Source: Chitinophagaceae bacterium (GTDB lineage Bacteria; Bacteroidota; Bacteroidia; Chitinophagales; Chitinophagaceae). Taken from it: a DNA stretch of 44,540 nucleotides. Below, in pieces: positions 1-8,404 of the stretch (position 1 is the stretch's first letter; each line of letters starts with the position of its first letter). The stretch spans positions 1 through 44,540 of the forward strand of contig JAEUVK010000056.1 of the NCBI GenBank assembly GCA_016787135.1, read 5' to 3'. Below the pieces are notes generated by a model, which was given only the letters and a program-made list of their open reading frames with translations, searched no databases and had not been told where the DNA came from. The position numbers and the translations under genes were made by a program.

Positions 1-1
1 G

Positions 2-1999
2 ATACATTTTGATCTGCCAAAAGAAAAGTCATCCATTATCAAAGTCATCGGAGTTGGCGGAGGCGGGGGCAATGCAGTGAATCACATGTTCAGCCAGTCC
101 ATAGAAGGAGTGAATTTCATTATATGCAATACGGATGCACAAGCCCTGGCAGGAAGCAATATTCCCAATCGTGTACAGCTTGGGCCACACCTGACACAGG
201 GTCTTGGTGCGGGTGCCAATCCTGACATTGGCCGGCAGGCAACTGAAGAATCTCTCGAGGAGATCAAACGCATACTTGAAGTGAACACGAAGATGGCATT
301 TATCACAGCCGGTATGGGTGGCGGAACAGGTACAGGAGGTGCGCCGATCATTGCCAAGATATGTAAGGATCTTGGTATCCTGACAGTGGGTATTGTTACC
401 ACACCTTTTGCTTATGAAGGAAGAAAAAGACAATTGCAGGCAGAAGAAGGTATCAAAACATTAAAGGGGTATGTGGATACATTGCTGGTGATCAGCAACG
501 ATAAATTACGTCACCAGTTTGGTAACCTGAAAATGCGTGAAGCATTCGAACGGGCGGATAATGTATTGGCGACTGCTGCCAAATGTATTACCGATGTGAT
601 CAACAGCACTGGCCAGATCAACGTGGACTTTGCAGATGTATGTACCGTTATGCGTAATGGAGGTGTAGCTATACTGGGTAGCGCTGCCGCAGCGGGTGAC
701 AACCGTGCCCATAAAGCCATTGAAGAAGCGTTGAATTCGCCATTACTGAATGACAACGATATTAAAGGCGCCAAATGGATACTCATCAATATCAACTCAG
801 CAGAAGGGGAGAATGAGTTTACCATGGATGAAGTAGAGGTGATACAAAGTTACCTGCTGACGCAGGCTGGTGAAGGCACCGATGTAATTCTGGGTCTCGG
901 TTATGATAATACTTTAGGTAATAAACTTGGTATAACACTCATTGCTACAGGCTTTGAACACAAAGATCCTTTTGTCAAAAAGGAACCGAAGAAACCGGAA
1001 CCGAAGACAGAAGACAAGATCGTAATGGTATTGGGTCAGCCTGAAAAAGAAATTCCTGTTAAGCCCGTAAAGGAAATGAAAATAGTGGAGGTGGCTCCTG
1101 TTCTTTCCAAAGTGGTGAAAATGGATAAAGCAGAAACAAAGCCCGATCCTTTAGCTCCCCGGCTTGTGGAAGAATTTCCCATAATGGAAGCGCCAATGCC
1201 TTCTGTCAATGATATGATCCTGACAGATCATATCCAGGAGGAAGAACCGGTCCTTTTATTTGAATTAAAGAAGGAAGAAGAAAAACTCCTTAGTAAAAAT
1301 ACCGTTGAGGAAAGTACCAGTACTGTTGGCAAAATGTTGATTGCGGAGAAGAAGGAAGAAATAAATTCGCTTCACCAACCTCAATCTATATCCCCTTCGA
1401 TAAGCTCAACAGAAACCACTAAGGAAACCACCGTATCACCATTTTTTACGCAGGAAGAAAAAGAATCAGCAAAAGATAGTACTGCTCCGTTGCCTGCAGC
1501 TTCGGGCGGTTACCTGGCCAGACCATCCAATATTTATGCAGAAGCAAAAGCAGAGGCGAATACCTCAAAAACTTCTGTGGAAGAACCGGTCCCCACCAGC
1601 TATGCCGCAAGAGAGGAGGAAGAACTTCTTGATCTGCAAATGCAACTGGTAGAAAGGGATGACATTCCTGCGGCGGATATGCCGTTAGCCCATCAGGCTC
1701 AACCACCTTTGATCACCCAGGCTGAGGATCCGACTTTGTTGGACGAAGCCGAAGAGCAAAAACGTAGGGCGGCCGAACGACTGCACAAGTTGCGCAACTT
1801 GTCATTCAATGTTAACGGTGCAGACCCGAATAATGAGTTTGAAACTGTGCCGGCTTATATCCGCCGCAACATGGAATTGTACAACAGCGCTTCTCATGTT
1901 GAGACTTTCTACAGCAATTATGAAGTAAGAACTGATGCTGACAATAAAACACAGATCAGCACGATCAATACCTTTTTAGATGGAAAGAAACCCGACTAA
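2..1999 (+). CDS. ftsZ: Cell division protein FtsZ (5' end missing)
   Basis: Tubulin-like GTPase that forms the division ring. The reading frame is open from base 2, so the N-terminus lies just outside the window; the first visible residues already precede the GGGGGNAV nucleotide loop, so only a few residues are missing. The tubulin signature GGGTGTGGAP is encoded near 320-350 and the catalytic T7-loop NVDFADV near 620-645. The globular part ends near base 960. It is followed by a roughly 270-residue linker rich in Glu, Lys and Pro, then the conserved C-terminal peptide with VPAYIRRN near 1850-1875, and a further tail of about 40 residues. At over 665 residues it is far longer than the ~385 of E. 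coli FtsZ; long linkers are known in Bacteroidota. It is probably the last gene of a dcw cluster to the left. Tandem terminators follow. Confidence 0.97.
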   Translation: MHFDLPKEKSSIIKVIGVGGGGGNAVNHMFSQSIEGVNFIICNTDAQALAGSNIPNRVQLGPHLTQGLGAGANPDIGRQATEESLEEIKRILEVNTKMAFITAGMGGGTGTGGAPIIAKICKDLGILTVGIVTTPFAYEGRKRQLQAEEGIKTLKGYVDTLLVISNDKLRHQFGNLKMREAFERADNVLATAAKCITDVINSTGQINVDFADVCTVMRNGGVAILGSAAAAGDNRAHKAIEEALNSPLLNDNDIKGAKWILININSAEGENEFTMDEVEVIQSYLLTQAGEGTDVILGLGYDNTLGNKLGITLIATGFEHKDPFVKKEPKKPEPKTEDKIVMVLGQPEKEIPVKPVKEMKIVEVAPVLSKVVKMDKAETKPDPLAPRLVEEFPIMEAPMPSVNDMILTDHIQEEEPVLLFELKKEEEKLLSKNTVEESTSTVGKMLIAEKKEEINSLHQPQSISPSISSTETTKETTVSPFFTQEEKESAKDSTAPLPAASGGYLARPSNIYAEAKAEANTSKTSVEEPVPTSYAAREEEELLDLQMQLVERDDIPAADMPLAHQAQPPLITQAEDPTLLDEAEEQKRRAAERLHKLRNLSFNVNGADPNNEFETVPAYIRRNMELYNSASHVETFYSNYEVRTDADNKTQISTINTFLDGKKPD

Positions 2000-2045
2000 C
2001 CCTATGCCCCTGCAGAGGGGTAAAGTCTGTTCGTTCCAATGAAGC

Positions 2046-2070
2046 CACAAGAAATAGGCTTGTGTTTTTT
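2046..2070 (+). terminator. Intrinsic terminator after ftsZ (first)
   Basis: CACAAG and CTTGTG form a 6-bp stem with a 7-base loop, followed directly by six T. It lies 47 bases after the ftsZ stop. A weaker CCCCT/AGGGG hairpin without a T-run sits just before it at 2007-2020. Confidence 0.6.
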
Positions 2071-2077
2071 AGTTGTT

Positions 2078-2106
2078 CCCCCCGATGTCTATCGGGGGGT
2101 TTTTTT
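2078..2106 (+). terminator. Intrinsic terminator after ftsZ (second, strong)
   Basis: CCCCCCGAT and ATCGGGGGG form a perfect 9-bp stem with a GTCT loop, followed by seven T. This is a textbook rho-independent terminator that ends the ftsZ transcript and insulates the acetyltransferase starting at 2133. Confidence 0.9.
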
Positions 2107-2132
2107 ATGCATTGCTTTTTTAATTTTAAACC

Positions 2133-2651
2133 ATGATTGATCAGGGAAATATTCATAGCGAAGTATATAGGCGAGGTTCTGCAGATGAGAAAGATTCACT
2201 CAAGCAACTTGGCATTCTCGCTTACTCCAAGTTCAAAAATATCCTGTCACCCGAAGGCTGGCAGATGATGCATAAGTTCCTGCACAATGATAAGATGTGG
2301 ACACAACTGGTGAATAACTCAGCCATCTTTGTTTGTGCTGATAATAATAAACTGGTGGGCATGGCCTATTTAGTTCCCCGGGGCCATCCTACACATATCT
2401 ATCCTGCCGACTGGTCGTATATCCGCATGGTGGGTGTTCATCCTGAGTACCGGGGTAAAGGGATAGCCAAACGGTTAACCCAAATGTGTGTGGACCATGC
2501 CCGGCAAACCAATGAAAAGATCGTCGGGCTGCATACATCAGAAAAAATGGATGACGCCAGGCATATCTATGAGGTCATTGGCTTCCGGAAATACAAAGAA
2601 ATAGATCCTATCTATGGCATGCGGTATTGGTTATACCGTTTCGATCTTTGA
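2133..2651 (+). CDS. GNAT family N-acetyltransferase
   Basis: A 172-residue protein with the GNAT fold. The acetyl-CoA binding motif A is visible as VGVHPEYRGKGIAKRL (V-x-x-x-x-R-G-x-G-I-A), followed by the typical late segment ARHIYEVIGFRKYKE, in which Tyr and Gly-Phe mark the last strand. There is no signal peptide, so it acts in the cytoplasm. The substrate cannot be read from the sequence; relatives acetylate amines on amino acids, peptides, antibiotics or protein N-termini. It starts with ATG 27 bases after the strong ftsZ terminator, so it needs its own promoter, which I could not identify. Its stop codon is one base from the end of the convergent ABC permease gene. Confidence 0.9.
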   Translation: MIDQGNIHSEVYRRGSADEKDSLKQLGILAYSKFKNILSPEGWQMMHKFLHNDKMWTQLVNNSAIFVCADNNKLVGMAYLVPRGHPTHIYPADWSYIRMVGVHPEYRGKGIAKRLTQMCVDHARQTNEKIVGLHTSEKMDDARHIYEVIGFRKYKEIDPIYGMRYWLYRFDL

Positions 2652-2652
2652 A

Positions 2653-3453
2653 CTACAGGTCGTCGTACTTATATTTTCTCACCGTCAGGAAGATATAAAG
2701 ACCGGCATAAGCCAGGGCTGCAGGTACAAGTACTGATAAACCTGGTTTATTGCCAAAGAATCCATCCATTCCGCGGAATGAGATCAGCGAATCAACCACC
2801 TGTAATGGAAGGAAGTGCTGTGAGCCGGGTAGGATCTTCCAGAACAGCCACATGAAAAAGTTTTCCAGCAAAAGACCATAAATAAAGAACACAATGATCG
2901 CCACGCCGCTTCTTCTGAAAAGCGTGGCCAGCAATAAGGCGAACATCAGGTAAACAAAGGTCTGTATAAAGGACAGCCCCAGCGTATCCAAACCGGAAAC
3001 GAGGGAGAAATCGTTTTTCGTGATCTGGCACATAACGAACGTGGCCACAATGTTCATAAGCGTTACGACAATGGATATACAGAATATCAGCCCGATCTTG
3101 GTGTAGATAAAGGTTTCCCGTTTCCATCCATCAATAATGTTTTGCCGGTGGGTTTTAAAGTTCACTTCATTGATGAACAGGTTGATGATCACCATGCCGG
3201 GCAGGTACAACAGGAAGCTGGTGGAAAAGCACACCGTTGTCCATACATTATCAGATGAAAAAAGATTAAAAAGATCAGCCCCGTCTCTCGGGTTAGCATT
3301 ACCCATTGACATGACCCTTCCCATCAATTGTATGTAGATGCGGTAAAAAATATAAATGATGGCAACGATACCCAATAGATATAGTACAGAAAACACCTGG
3401 AATACGCGGTAGTTCTTTATTTTCATCCATTCTATCTGAAGGTTCCTGATCAT
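2653..3453 (-). CDS. ABC-2 type transporter permease
   Basis: A 266-residue integral membrane protein with about six hydrophobic segments: near residues 20-40, 75-95, 110-135, 150-170, 180-200 and 235-255. It lies 27 bases downstream of the ATPase gene on the same strand, the usual ATPase-permease order of a two-gene ABC-2 exporter. Relatives export bacteriocins or other antimicrobials, or move lipids or copper; the substrate here is unknown. The conserved ABC-2 permease core is inferred from topology and context rather than from a diagnostic motif. The gene ends one base from the convergent acetyltransferase gene, with no terminator visible between them. Confidence 0.88.
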   Translation of the reverse strand: MIRNLQIEWMKIKNYRVFQVFSVLYLLGIVAIIYIFYRIYIQLMGRVMSMGNANPRDGADLFNLFSSDNVWTTVCFSTSFLLYLPGMVIINLFINEVNFKTHRQNIIDGWKRETFIYTKIGLIFCISIVVTLMNIVATFVMCQITKNDFSLVSGLDTLGLSFIQTFVYLMFALLLATLFRRSGVAIIVFFIYGLLLENFFMWLFWKILPGSQHFLPLQVVDSLISFRGMDGFFGNKPGLSVLVPAALAYAGLYIFLTVRKYKYDDL

Positions 3454-3480
3454 AGCTGTAAAAAGTTTAATAGTGTTAGG

Positions 3481-4407
3481 TTAACGGTCGCTTTGTGTAC
3501 CGGTGATCTCGAGGAATCTTCTCTCCAGCGATTTACGTTTCAGCGAAAGCTGGCTTAATATGATCCCTTTTTCAAAGCAATACTTATTGATGTCTGCGGT
3601 AGCAATACCTTCTTCACATTCAATGGACAGGTTACTGTCGCCGGCAAAGACATGAATAATCCCTGGCATCTCTCTCAGCGTTCCTTCCAGCATTACGAGA
3701 TTATCTGCCGCCACTTCTATTTCTACTGTAGCTGCTTTATTATCGTGTGAAGCAGCCAGTACATCGCTGACCGATCCCACTGTTTTTAAAACGCCTTTTT
3801 GTATAATGGCTACATGCGTACAAACCTTTTCCACTTCATCGAGGATATGGCTGGCCATGATGATCGTCTTCCCTTCGCGGTTGAGCTGCCGGATCAGTTC
3901 TCTTATTTCAGCGATACCAGCCGGGTCGAGACCATTTGTCGGTTCATCAAATACAAGTATGTCCGGATTGCCAAGCAAAGTGGATGCGATGGCCAGTCTT
4001 TGCTTCATACCAAGTGAATAAGTGCTGAACTTTGAATCTTTACGTTGCGTCAGGTTAACTTTCTCGAGAACTCCCGGTATATCTTCTTTACCTCTTTCTT
4101 TGATGGCTGCTGCAATCTGTAAATTTTTTTGCCCACTCAGGTAGTGATAGAAATTCGGCGTTTCCAGCAATGTGCCGATCTGTTTTCTCATTTCATTACT
4201 GCTGCCGGGCTGTCCGTTCCATAAAAATGTTCCCGAAGAGGCTTTCAGGATATCCATTACGATCCCTAGCAACGTGGTCTTACCGCTTCCGTTCGGACCC
4301 AGAATGCCAAACACGCTTCCTTTAGGAACTTCAAATGAAACATTATTTAGTGCGTGAACAGGACCGTAATATTTACTGATGCCCCGGAGTGAGAGTACTG
4401 AACTCAT
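3481..4407 (-). CDS. ABC transporter ATP-binding protein
   Basis: Cytoplasmic ATPase of an ABC-2 exporter, 308 residues. Walker A is GPNGSGKTT (residues 37-45), the signature is YSLGMKQRL, and Walker B runs into ILVFDEPTNGLD; the H-loop appears in MASHILDEV. The C-terminal ~90 residues after the ATPase core are a typical extension of this subfamily. The frame stays open upstream to 4554, but I chose the ATG at 4407 because the ATPase fold begins right there (MSSVLSLRGISKYYG) and the upstream translation looks like non-coding sequence. It is paired with the permease gene directly downstream and probably co-transcribed with it. Confidence 0.95.
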   Translation of the reverse strand: MSSVLSLRGISKYYGPVHALNNVSFEVPKGSVFGILGPNGSGKTTLLGIVMDILKASSGTFLWNGQPGSSNEMRKQIGTLLETPNFYHYLSGQKNLQIAAAIKERGKEDIPGVLEKVNLTQRKDSKFSTYSLGMKQRLAIASTLLGNPDILVFDEPTNGLDPAGIAEIRELIRQLNREGKTIIMASHILDEVEKVCTHVAIIQKGVLKTVGSVSDVLAASHDNKAATVEIEVAADNLVMLEGTLREMPGIIHVFAGDSNLSIECEEGIATADINKYCFEKGIILSQLSLKRKSLERRFLEITGTQSDR

Positions 4408-4555
4408 AGTTGGTAATTGATTACAGGATGAAGATAAACTTTTTACCTGCTTGGCGGTAAAAATCTGACAAACCGGCAAAACCCGGCCGTGGATGTTCAG
4501 GACTATGACGCCTGCTGATGGCACCAGGTTACAGTAAATACAAACGATCCGCACT

Positions 4556-4563
4556 TATCTTTG
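4556..4563 (+). promoter_or_regulatory. -7 promoter element (TATCTTTG) of the epimerase gene
   Basis: Exact match to the Bacteroidota -7 consensus TAnnTTTG, ending five bases before the ATG at 4569. If used, transcription would begin at or next to the start codon, giving an essentially leaderless mRNA. I see no clear -33 TTG at the right spacing. Confidence 0.4.
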
Positions 4564-4568
4564 ATCTT

Positions 4569-5498
4569 ATGGCAACAGTTCTCATTACCGGCGGCACAGG
4601 TATGATCGGGAAAGCGATTACTAAAGTTTTATTGACCCGGGGACATGCTGTTATCATCCTTAGCAGGAATGACACTAACAACAAACCGGCGGCCGGTAAC
4701 TTTTCTTATGCCCGATGGGATATACAAAACATGACTATTGATAAAGAAGCCATTGCCAAAGCAAACTATATCATTCATCTGGCGGGGGCTGGTGTGGCTG
4801 ATAAAAGATGGTCAAAAAGGCGAAAGCAGGAAATTGTTGACAGCCGGGTGAAAAGCGGGGAGTTGTTGGTGAAGGCGCTGAACGAAATTCCGAATAATGT
4901 GAAAGCTGTCATTAGCGCTTCTGCTATTGGCTGGTACGGTCCCGATCCGGTTATTCCCAACCCGCACCCGTTTACTGAAGATGCCATAGCCAGTAATGAT
5001 TTTCTTGGAACTACTTGCAAACAATGGGAAGAAAGCATAGAACCCGTGACAATAGCAGGCAAGCGTCTTGTGAAATTGAGAATAGGGATAGTGCTTAGTA
5101 AAGAGGGCGGCGCATTGAAAGAGCTCTTAAAGCCACTGTATTTCAGCATCGCAACCATATTAGGCAACGGCAAACAGGTAATAAGCTGGATCCATATTGA
5201 TGACCTTGCAAGGCTGTTCATTGCTGCTATGGAAAATGAAAATATGAGCGGAATTTACAATGCAGTGTCGCCGCACCCGGTTTCTAATAAAGAGCTTATC
5301 CTGCAACTCGCATCAGTTAAACAGGGGAGGTTCTTTATTCCTTTTTACGTTCCTTCATTTGTGTTAAAAATGGTATTAGGAGAAATGAGTATAGAGGTAT
5401 TAAAAAGCGCTACGGTCAGTTGTGCCAAAGTCGAGGAAACGGGATTTGAATTTCAATACCCTTCCGTAAAAGGAGCGCTGGCAAACCTATTAAAATAA
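4569..5498 (+). CDS. TIGR01777-type SDR epimerase
   Basis: A 309-residue extended short-chain dehydrogenase-like protein. The N-terminal Rossmann motif GGTGMIG (residues 8-14) binds NAD(P). The segments IIHLAGAGVADKRWS and RKQEIVDSRVKSGELL are characteristic of this YfcH-like epimerase family, as is SASAIGWYG, which occupies the active-site strand. The family's substrate is not known, though plant relatives are linked to plastid division. The frame is open from 4518, but the Rossmann strand begins at the ATG at 4569, which also follows a -7 element. A bidirectional terminator follows the stop codon. It is divergent from the ABC operon. Confidence 0.93.
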   Translation: MATVLITGGTGMIGKAITKVLLTRGHAVIILSRNDTNNKPAAGNFSYARWDIQNMTIDKEAIAKANYIIHLAGAGVADKRWSKRRKQEIVDSRVKSGELLVKALNEIPNNVKAVISASAIGWYGPDPVIPNPHPFTEDAIASNDFLGTTCKQWEESIEPVTIAGKRLVKLRIGIVLSKEGGALKELLKPLYFSIATILGNGKQVISWIHIDDLARLFIAAMENENMSGIYNAVSPHPVSNKELILQLASVKQGRFFIPFYVPSFVLKMVLGEMSIEVLKSATVSCAKVEETGFEFQYPSVKGALANLLK

Positions 5499-5500
5499 GA

Positions 5501-5522
5501 AAGCCTCCCGGTGAGGAGGCTT
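5501..5522. terminator. Bidirectional terminator between convergent genes
   Basis: AAGCCTCC and GGAGGCTT form a perfect 8-bp stem with a 6-base loop, between the epimerase stop (5498) and the M16 peptidase end (5530). T-rich tracts occur on both sides, so it probably serves both strands. Confidence 0.75.
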
Positions 5523-5529
5523 ATCATTT

Positions 5530-6870
5530 TTAAAACCCTTTTTTTTCTTCAGGCACTTTTGGTGTCGCCTTTTGAGTGTATAAAACCGGATTTACTTTTT
5601 TGGGATCGCCCTGGTACACCCAGGTGATATTGTTTATATACTTTTTGAATGCTGCATTCATTTGCTCCAGGGTTACATCTTTTATATCATTCTGAATGCT
5701 GATCGCTCTTTTCCAGTTACCATGTATCACTTCATTGGAAGCGAAGGCAGCTGCCTGTGATTCATTTGTTTCCTGACGATAATATAAGCCTGTCAGGTAA
5801 CCCGTCTTTTCATTTTTCAATTCTTCTGCAGTAAAGCCCTCTTTTTTTATTTTGTCGATCAGGTTGCGTGCTACAGCAATGTATTTGTCGGGGTCAGTTG
5901 TACTTACCGATATATTGGCATATGGTGTTGTACCCTGGCTAAACCATGCGCCGGGAGCATACGACAAACCATTCTTTGTTCTGATTTCCACAAAATGGCG
6001 GCTGGAAAAAATGTTCATGGCCAGAGAAAAAGCATTATAGTCAGGCGTGCCCGGCAACGGACCACCTGTGATGCCCTGCACATAATTGGTGGCATTGTCC
6101 CTTTGCTGCGGTTTGAATGTATTAGCAGCCGGGGAATAACTTTCTTTTTTCAAGACGAAAGGAGGGCCTGCAGGCAGTTTACTTAAAAATTCCTTTATTT
6201 TCTTTTCAATGACCTCTTTTTCAAGATCAGCGACTACGACAATGACCATCCTGTTACGGGTAAGAATAGATTGCCAGTATTTTTTTGTATCTGCAGCGGT
6301 CAGCTTGCTAACTGTTACGACGGTACCCTGTGGATCTTTAGCATAATCCTTGCCGGCGAATGCCGTTTGTTTTGCCATTTTATCGATCGAATTATCAGGG
6401 TTCGACTCATTGGACCGTATAAAATTTATAGCATCCTGTTTGATACGCTCAAATTCTTTTGCATCAAAACGGGGAGACAAAAGAGCATCGGTATATAATG
6501 GCCATACCGTTTCAAAGTCGCTCTTGATACAATTCATGCCGAAAGAAGCATAACTCATTCCGGAAAAACCACCGACCTGCGCACTTACTTTGTCCAGTTT
6601 ATCTTTGAAACTGTTCTTATCGTCTTTCATTGTACCACATTCAGTAAGGGCGTTGATGGCAAGTGTCTCGATGCCGGCCCTGGCTGCGGGATAGTTCTGC
6701 ACACCTCCCTTGACGATGGTTTGTACCACAGCTATATCGTTGCCACTCGGCTGAACGATTACTTTCACACCGCTCACCATCATGTCGTATGCTTTGTCCT
6801 GCTGAGAAAAAAGGGCCAGGGGTAATGCAACGATAAACAGGCAGGCTGTATATTGAAATATTTTTTTCAT
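5530..6870 (-). CDS. M16 peptidase-like protein, non-catalytic subunit
   Basis: A 446-residue secreted protein with an N-terminal signal peptide (residues 1-22, hydrophobic core then FSQQ). The fold is that of insulinase/pitrilysin M16 proteins, but the zinc motif HxxEH is absent: the place it should occupy reads AGIETLAINALTECGT. The C-terminal half keeps the segment RTKNGLSYAPGAWF, which carries the Arg/Tyr pair that M16 proteins use to bind substrate. In the family, such subunits pair with an active partner to close the chamber. The start codon is separated by one base from the stop of the upstream active M16 gene, so translation is probably coupled and the two form a heterodimer in the periplasm. 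Confidence 0.93.
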   Translation of the reverse strand: MKKIFQYTACLFIVALPLALFSQQDKAYDMMVSGVKVIVQPSGNDIAVVQTIVKGGVQNYPAARAGIETLAINALTECGTMKDDKNSFKDKLDKVSAQVGGFSGMSYASFGMNCIKSDFETVWPLYTDALLSPRFDAKEFERIKQDAINFIRSNESNPDNSIDKMAKQTAFAGKDYAKDPQGTVVTVSKLTAADTKKYWQSILTRNRMVIVVVADLEKEVIEKKIKEFLSKLPAGPPFVLKKESYSPAANTFKPQQRDNATNYVQGITGGPLPGTPDYNAFSLAMNIFSSRHFVEIRTKNGLSYAPGAWFSQGTTPYANISVSTTDPDKYIAVARNLIDKIKKEGFTAEELKNEKTGYLTGLYYRQETNESQAAAFASNEVIHGNWKRAISIQNDIKDVTLEQMNAAFKKYINNITWVYQGDPKKVNPVLYTQKATPKVPEEKKGF

Positions 6871-6871
6871 A

Positions 6872-8245
6872 TCAGAATGATTTTAAAGCGGTGAAATATT
6901 CAGCAGGTTTCAGTTGTTTGTTCATTTCTTCATTGATGATCATGCCTGCTACATACGGTTTGCCGATGATATATTTTTTCAGATAGTTCTGGATATCTCT
7001 GCGTGTTACATTCATCATGCCGGGTATATAATCAGTAAAGTAATTCAGCGAAGCACTGCACCACCAGTAGGTCAGGCTGCTGGCCAATGAAGAAGGCTTT
7101 TCGGTATTGCGGATATGATTGCGCCGAAGGATATCTTTAGCTGTTTGTAACTGTTCATCGGTAAAATAATCATCGTCGGCAAAATGGTTGACCTGATTCA
7201 TTACTTCGGCAGAGAATTCTTTTAGCTTTCCCGGATTCGGAACGGCAAATATGGATACTGGGCCTGTATGCTTCAGGGTTTGATAACTTAGACCGACATA
7301 GCTGGCAAGACCCTTATCCACCAGCGCCTGCTGCCATTTGGAAGAGTTCAGCCCAATGATAGTCGAGAATACATCAGCAGCTAATGTTCCAAGGGAATCA
7401 TTACGTGTATCAGGCCCCTGCCAGGTGTACATAGCATAGGGAGTTTGTGCAATGGACGATTCTTTGATCAGATACTCTGTTTTTTCAATAGGAGCAAATT
7501 CAGGTACGGGGTATTTTTGGTGCGGGTCAAAGCCACTGTCGGCCCAGTCGCCAAAGATAGCTTCTGCCTGGGCAAAAGCATCTTCATGGTTGACATCACC
7601 GCAAACAACAAGAAGAGAGTTATTAGGGTAGTAGTACTTGTCTTTAATGATCATCATTTTTTCCGGAGTAGCGGTATTAATAACATCATGATCGCCGATG
7701 GAATTTTTGCGGGTAAAAAGATCGCCCCATACTTTTTTGTTGACAGCTATCCATAGTTGAAACCCCGGGTCGCTTTCGCCACGTTGAAATTCCCCGTCGA
7801 CTACCGGTCTTTCCTTTTGCATATCTTCTGTCCGGTATATCGGAAAACGGATAGCGGCATTCATGAATTTCAAACCTGCTTCCAGGCTGTCCTTATCAAA
7901 AGTGAAAAAGTAATTCACTCTTTCGTCACCTGTGGTCCCGTTCCAGATCATGCCAAGTTCTTCGGTACGTTTAATGAACTTTTCCTGGTCCGGATAATCT
8001 TTATTTGCTTTGAAGAACATGTGTTCAAATAAATGGGAAAGCCCGCTGTATTCAGGTCCCTCTGTGTACGCACCGTTCTTTACAGCGATCTCTATAGTTG
8101 CCAGTGGTACTTTATGATTTTCTATTACCACCACTTCAAGACCATTGGTGAGCTTTTTCCAGTAATAATCTTTGGGCAGCCGTGGCTGTGCCGATGCTGC
8201 AAACGTCGCAGCAAAACAAACCAGCGCAAGGAATCTTTTGTTCAT
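6872..8245 (-). CDS. M16 zinc metallopeptidase, catalytic subunit
   Basis: A 457-residue periplasmic insulinase-family peptidase. A signal peptide covers residues 1-19 (cleavage after ASA). The inverted zinc motif HLFEH is at residues 71-75, and the third ligand is probably Glu152 in VVDGEFQRGES, 77 residues later, as expected for M16. The family degrades peptides inside a closed two-lobe chamber. It is the promoter-proximal gene of a pair with the inactive M16 homologue. A one-mismatch -7 element (CATGTTTG on the minus strand) lies at 8269-8276, but I am not confident in it. The 159 bases upstream (8246-8404) contain no gene I can support. Confidence 0.95.
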   Translation of the reverse strand: MNKRFLALVCFAATFAASAQPRLPKDYYWKKLTNGLEVVVIENHKVPLATIEIAVKNGAYTEGPEYSGLSHLFEHMFFKANKDYPDQEKFIKRTEELGMIWNGTTGDERVNYFFTFDKDSLEAGLKFMNAAIRFPIYRTEDMQKERPVVDGEFQRGESDPGFQLWIAVNKKVWGDLFTRKNSIGDHDVINTATPEKMMIIKDKYYYPNNSLLVVCGDVNHEDAFAQAEAIFGDWADSGFDPHQKYPVPEFAPIEKTEYLIKESSIAQTPYAMYTWQGPDTRNDSLGTLAADVFSTIIGLNSSKWQQALVDKGLASYVGLSYQTLKHTGPVSIFAVPNPGKLKEFSAEVMNQVNHFADDDYFTDEQLQTAKDILRRNHIRNTEKPSSLASSLTYWWCSASLNYFTDYIPGMMNVTRRDIQNYLKKYIIGKPYVAGMIINEEMNKQLKPAEYFTALKSF

Positions 8246-8404
8246 AAAATAAATTTAAATGATAAGTCCAAACATGGTTTACAAAAAGGAGAGTATGAAT
8301 GTACGGAAGAACTGTTGAGAAAATAATGAGAGTACTGTTAATTACATCATTGCAGGCTAAGTTTGAAAGGCGGTTGTTATGCCGGATATCCGGTGTTTGC
8401 AGGC

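Noticed and set aside
4408..4554. N-terminal extension of the ABC ATPase
   Set aside because: The conserved ATPase start is at 4407, and the upstream translation has no ABC features and covers the intergenic region.
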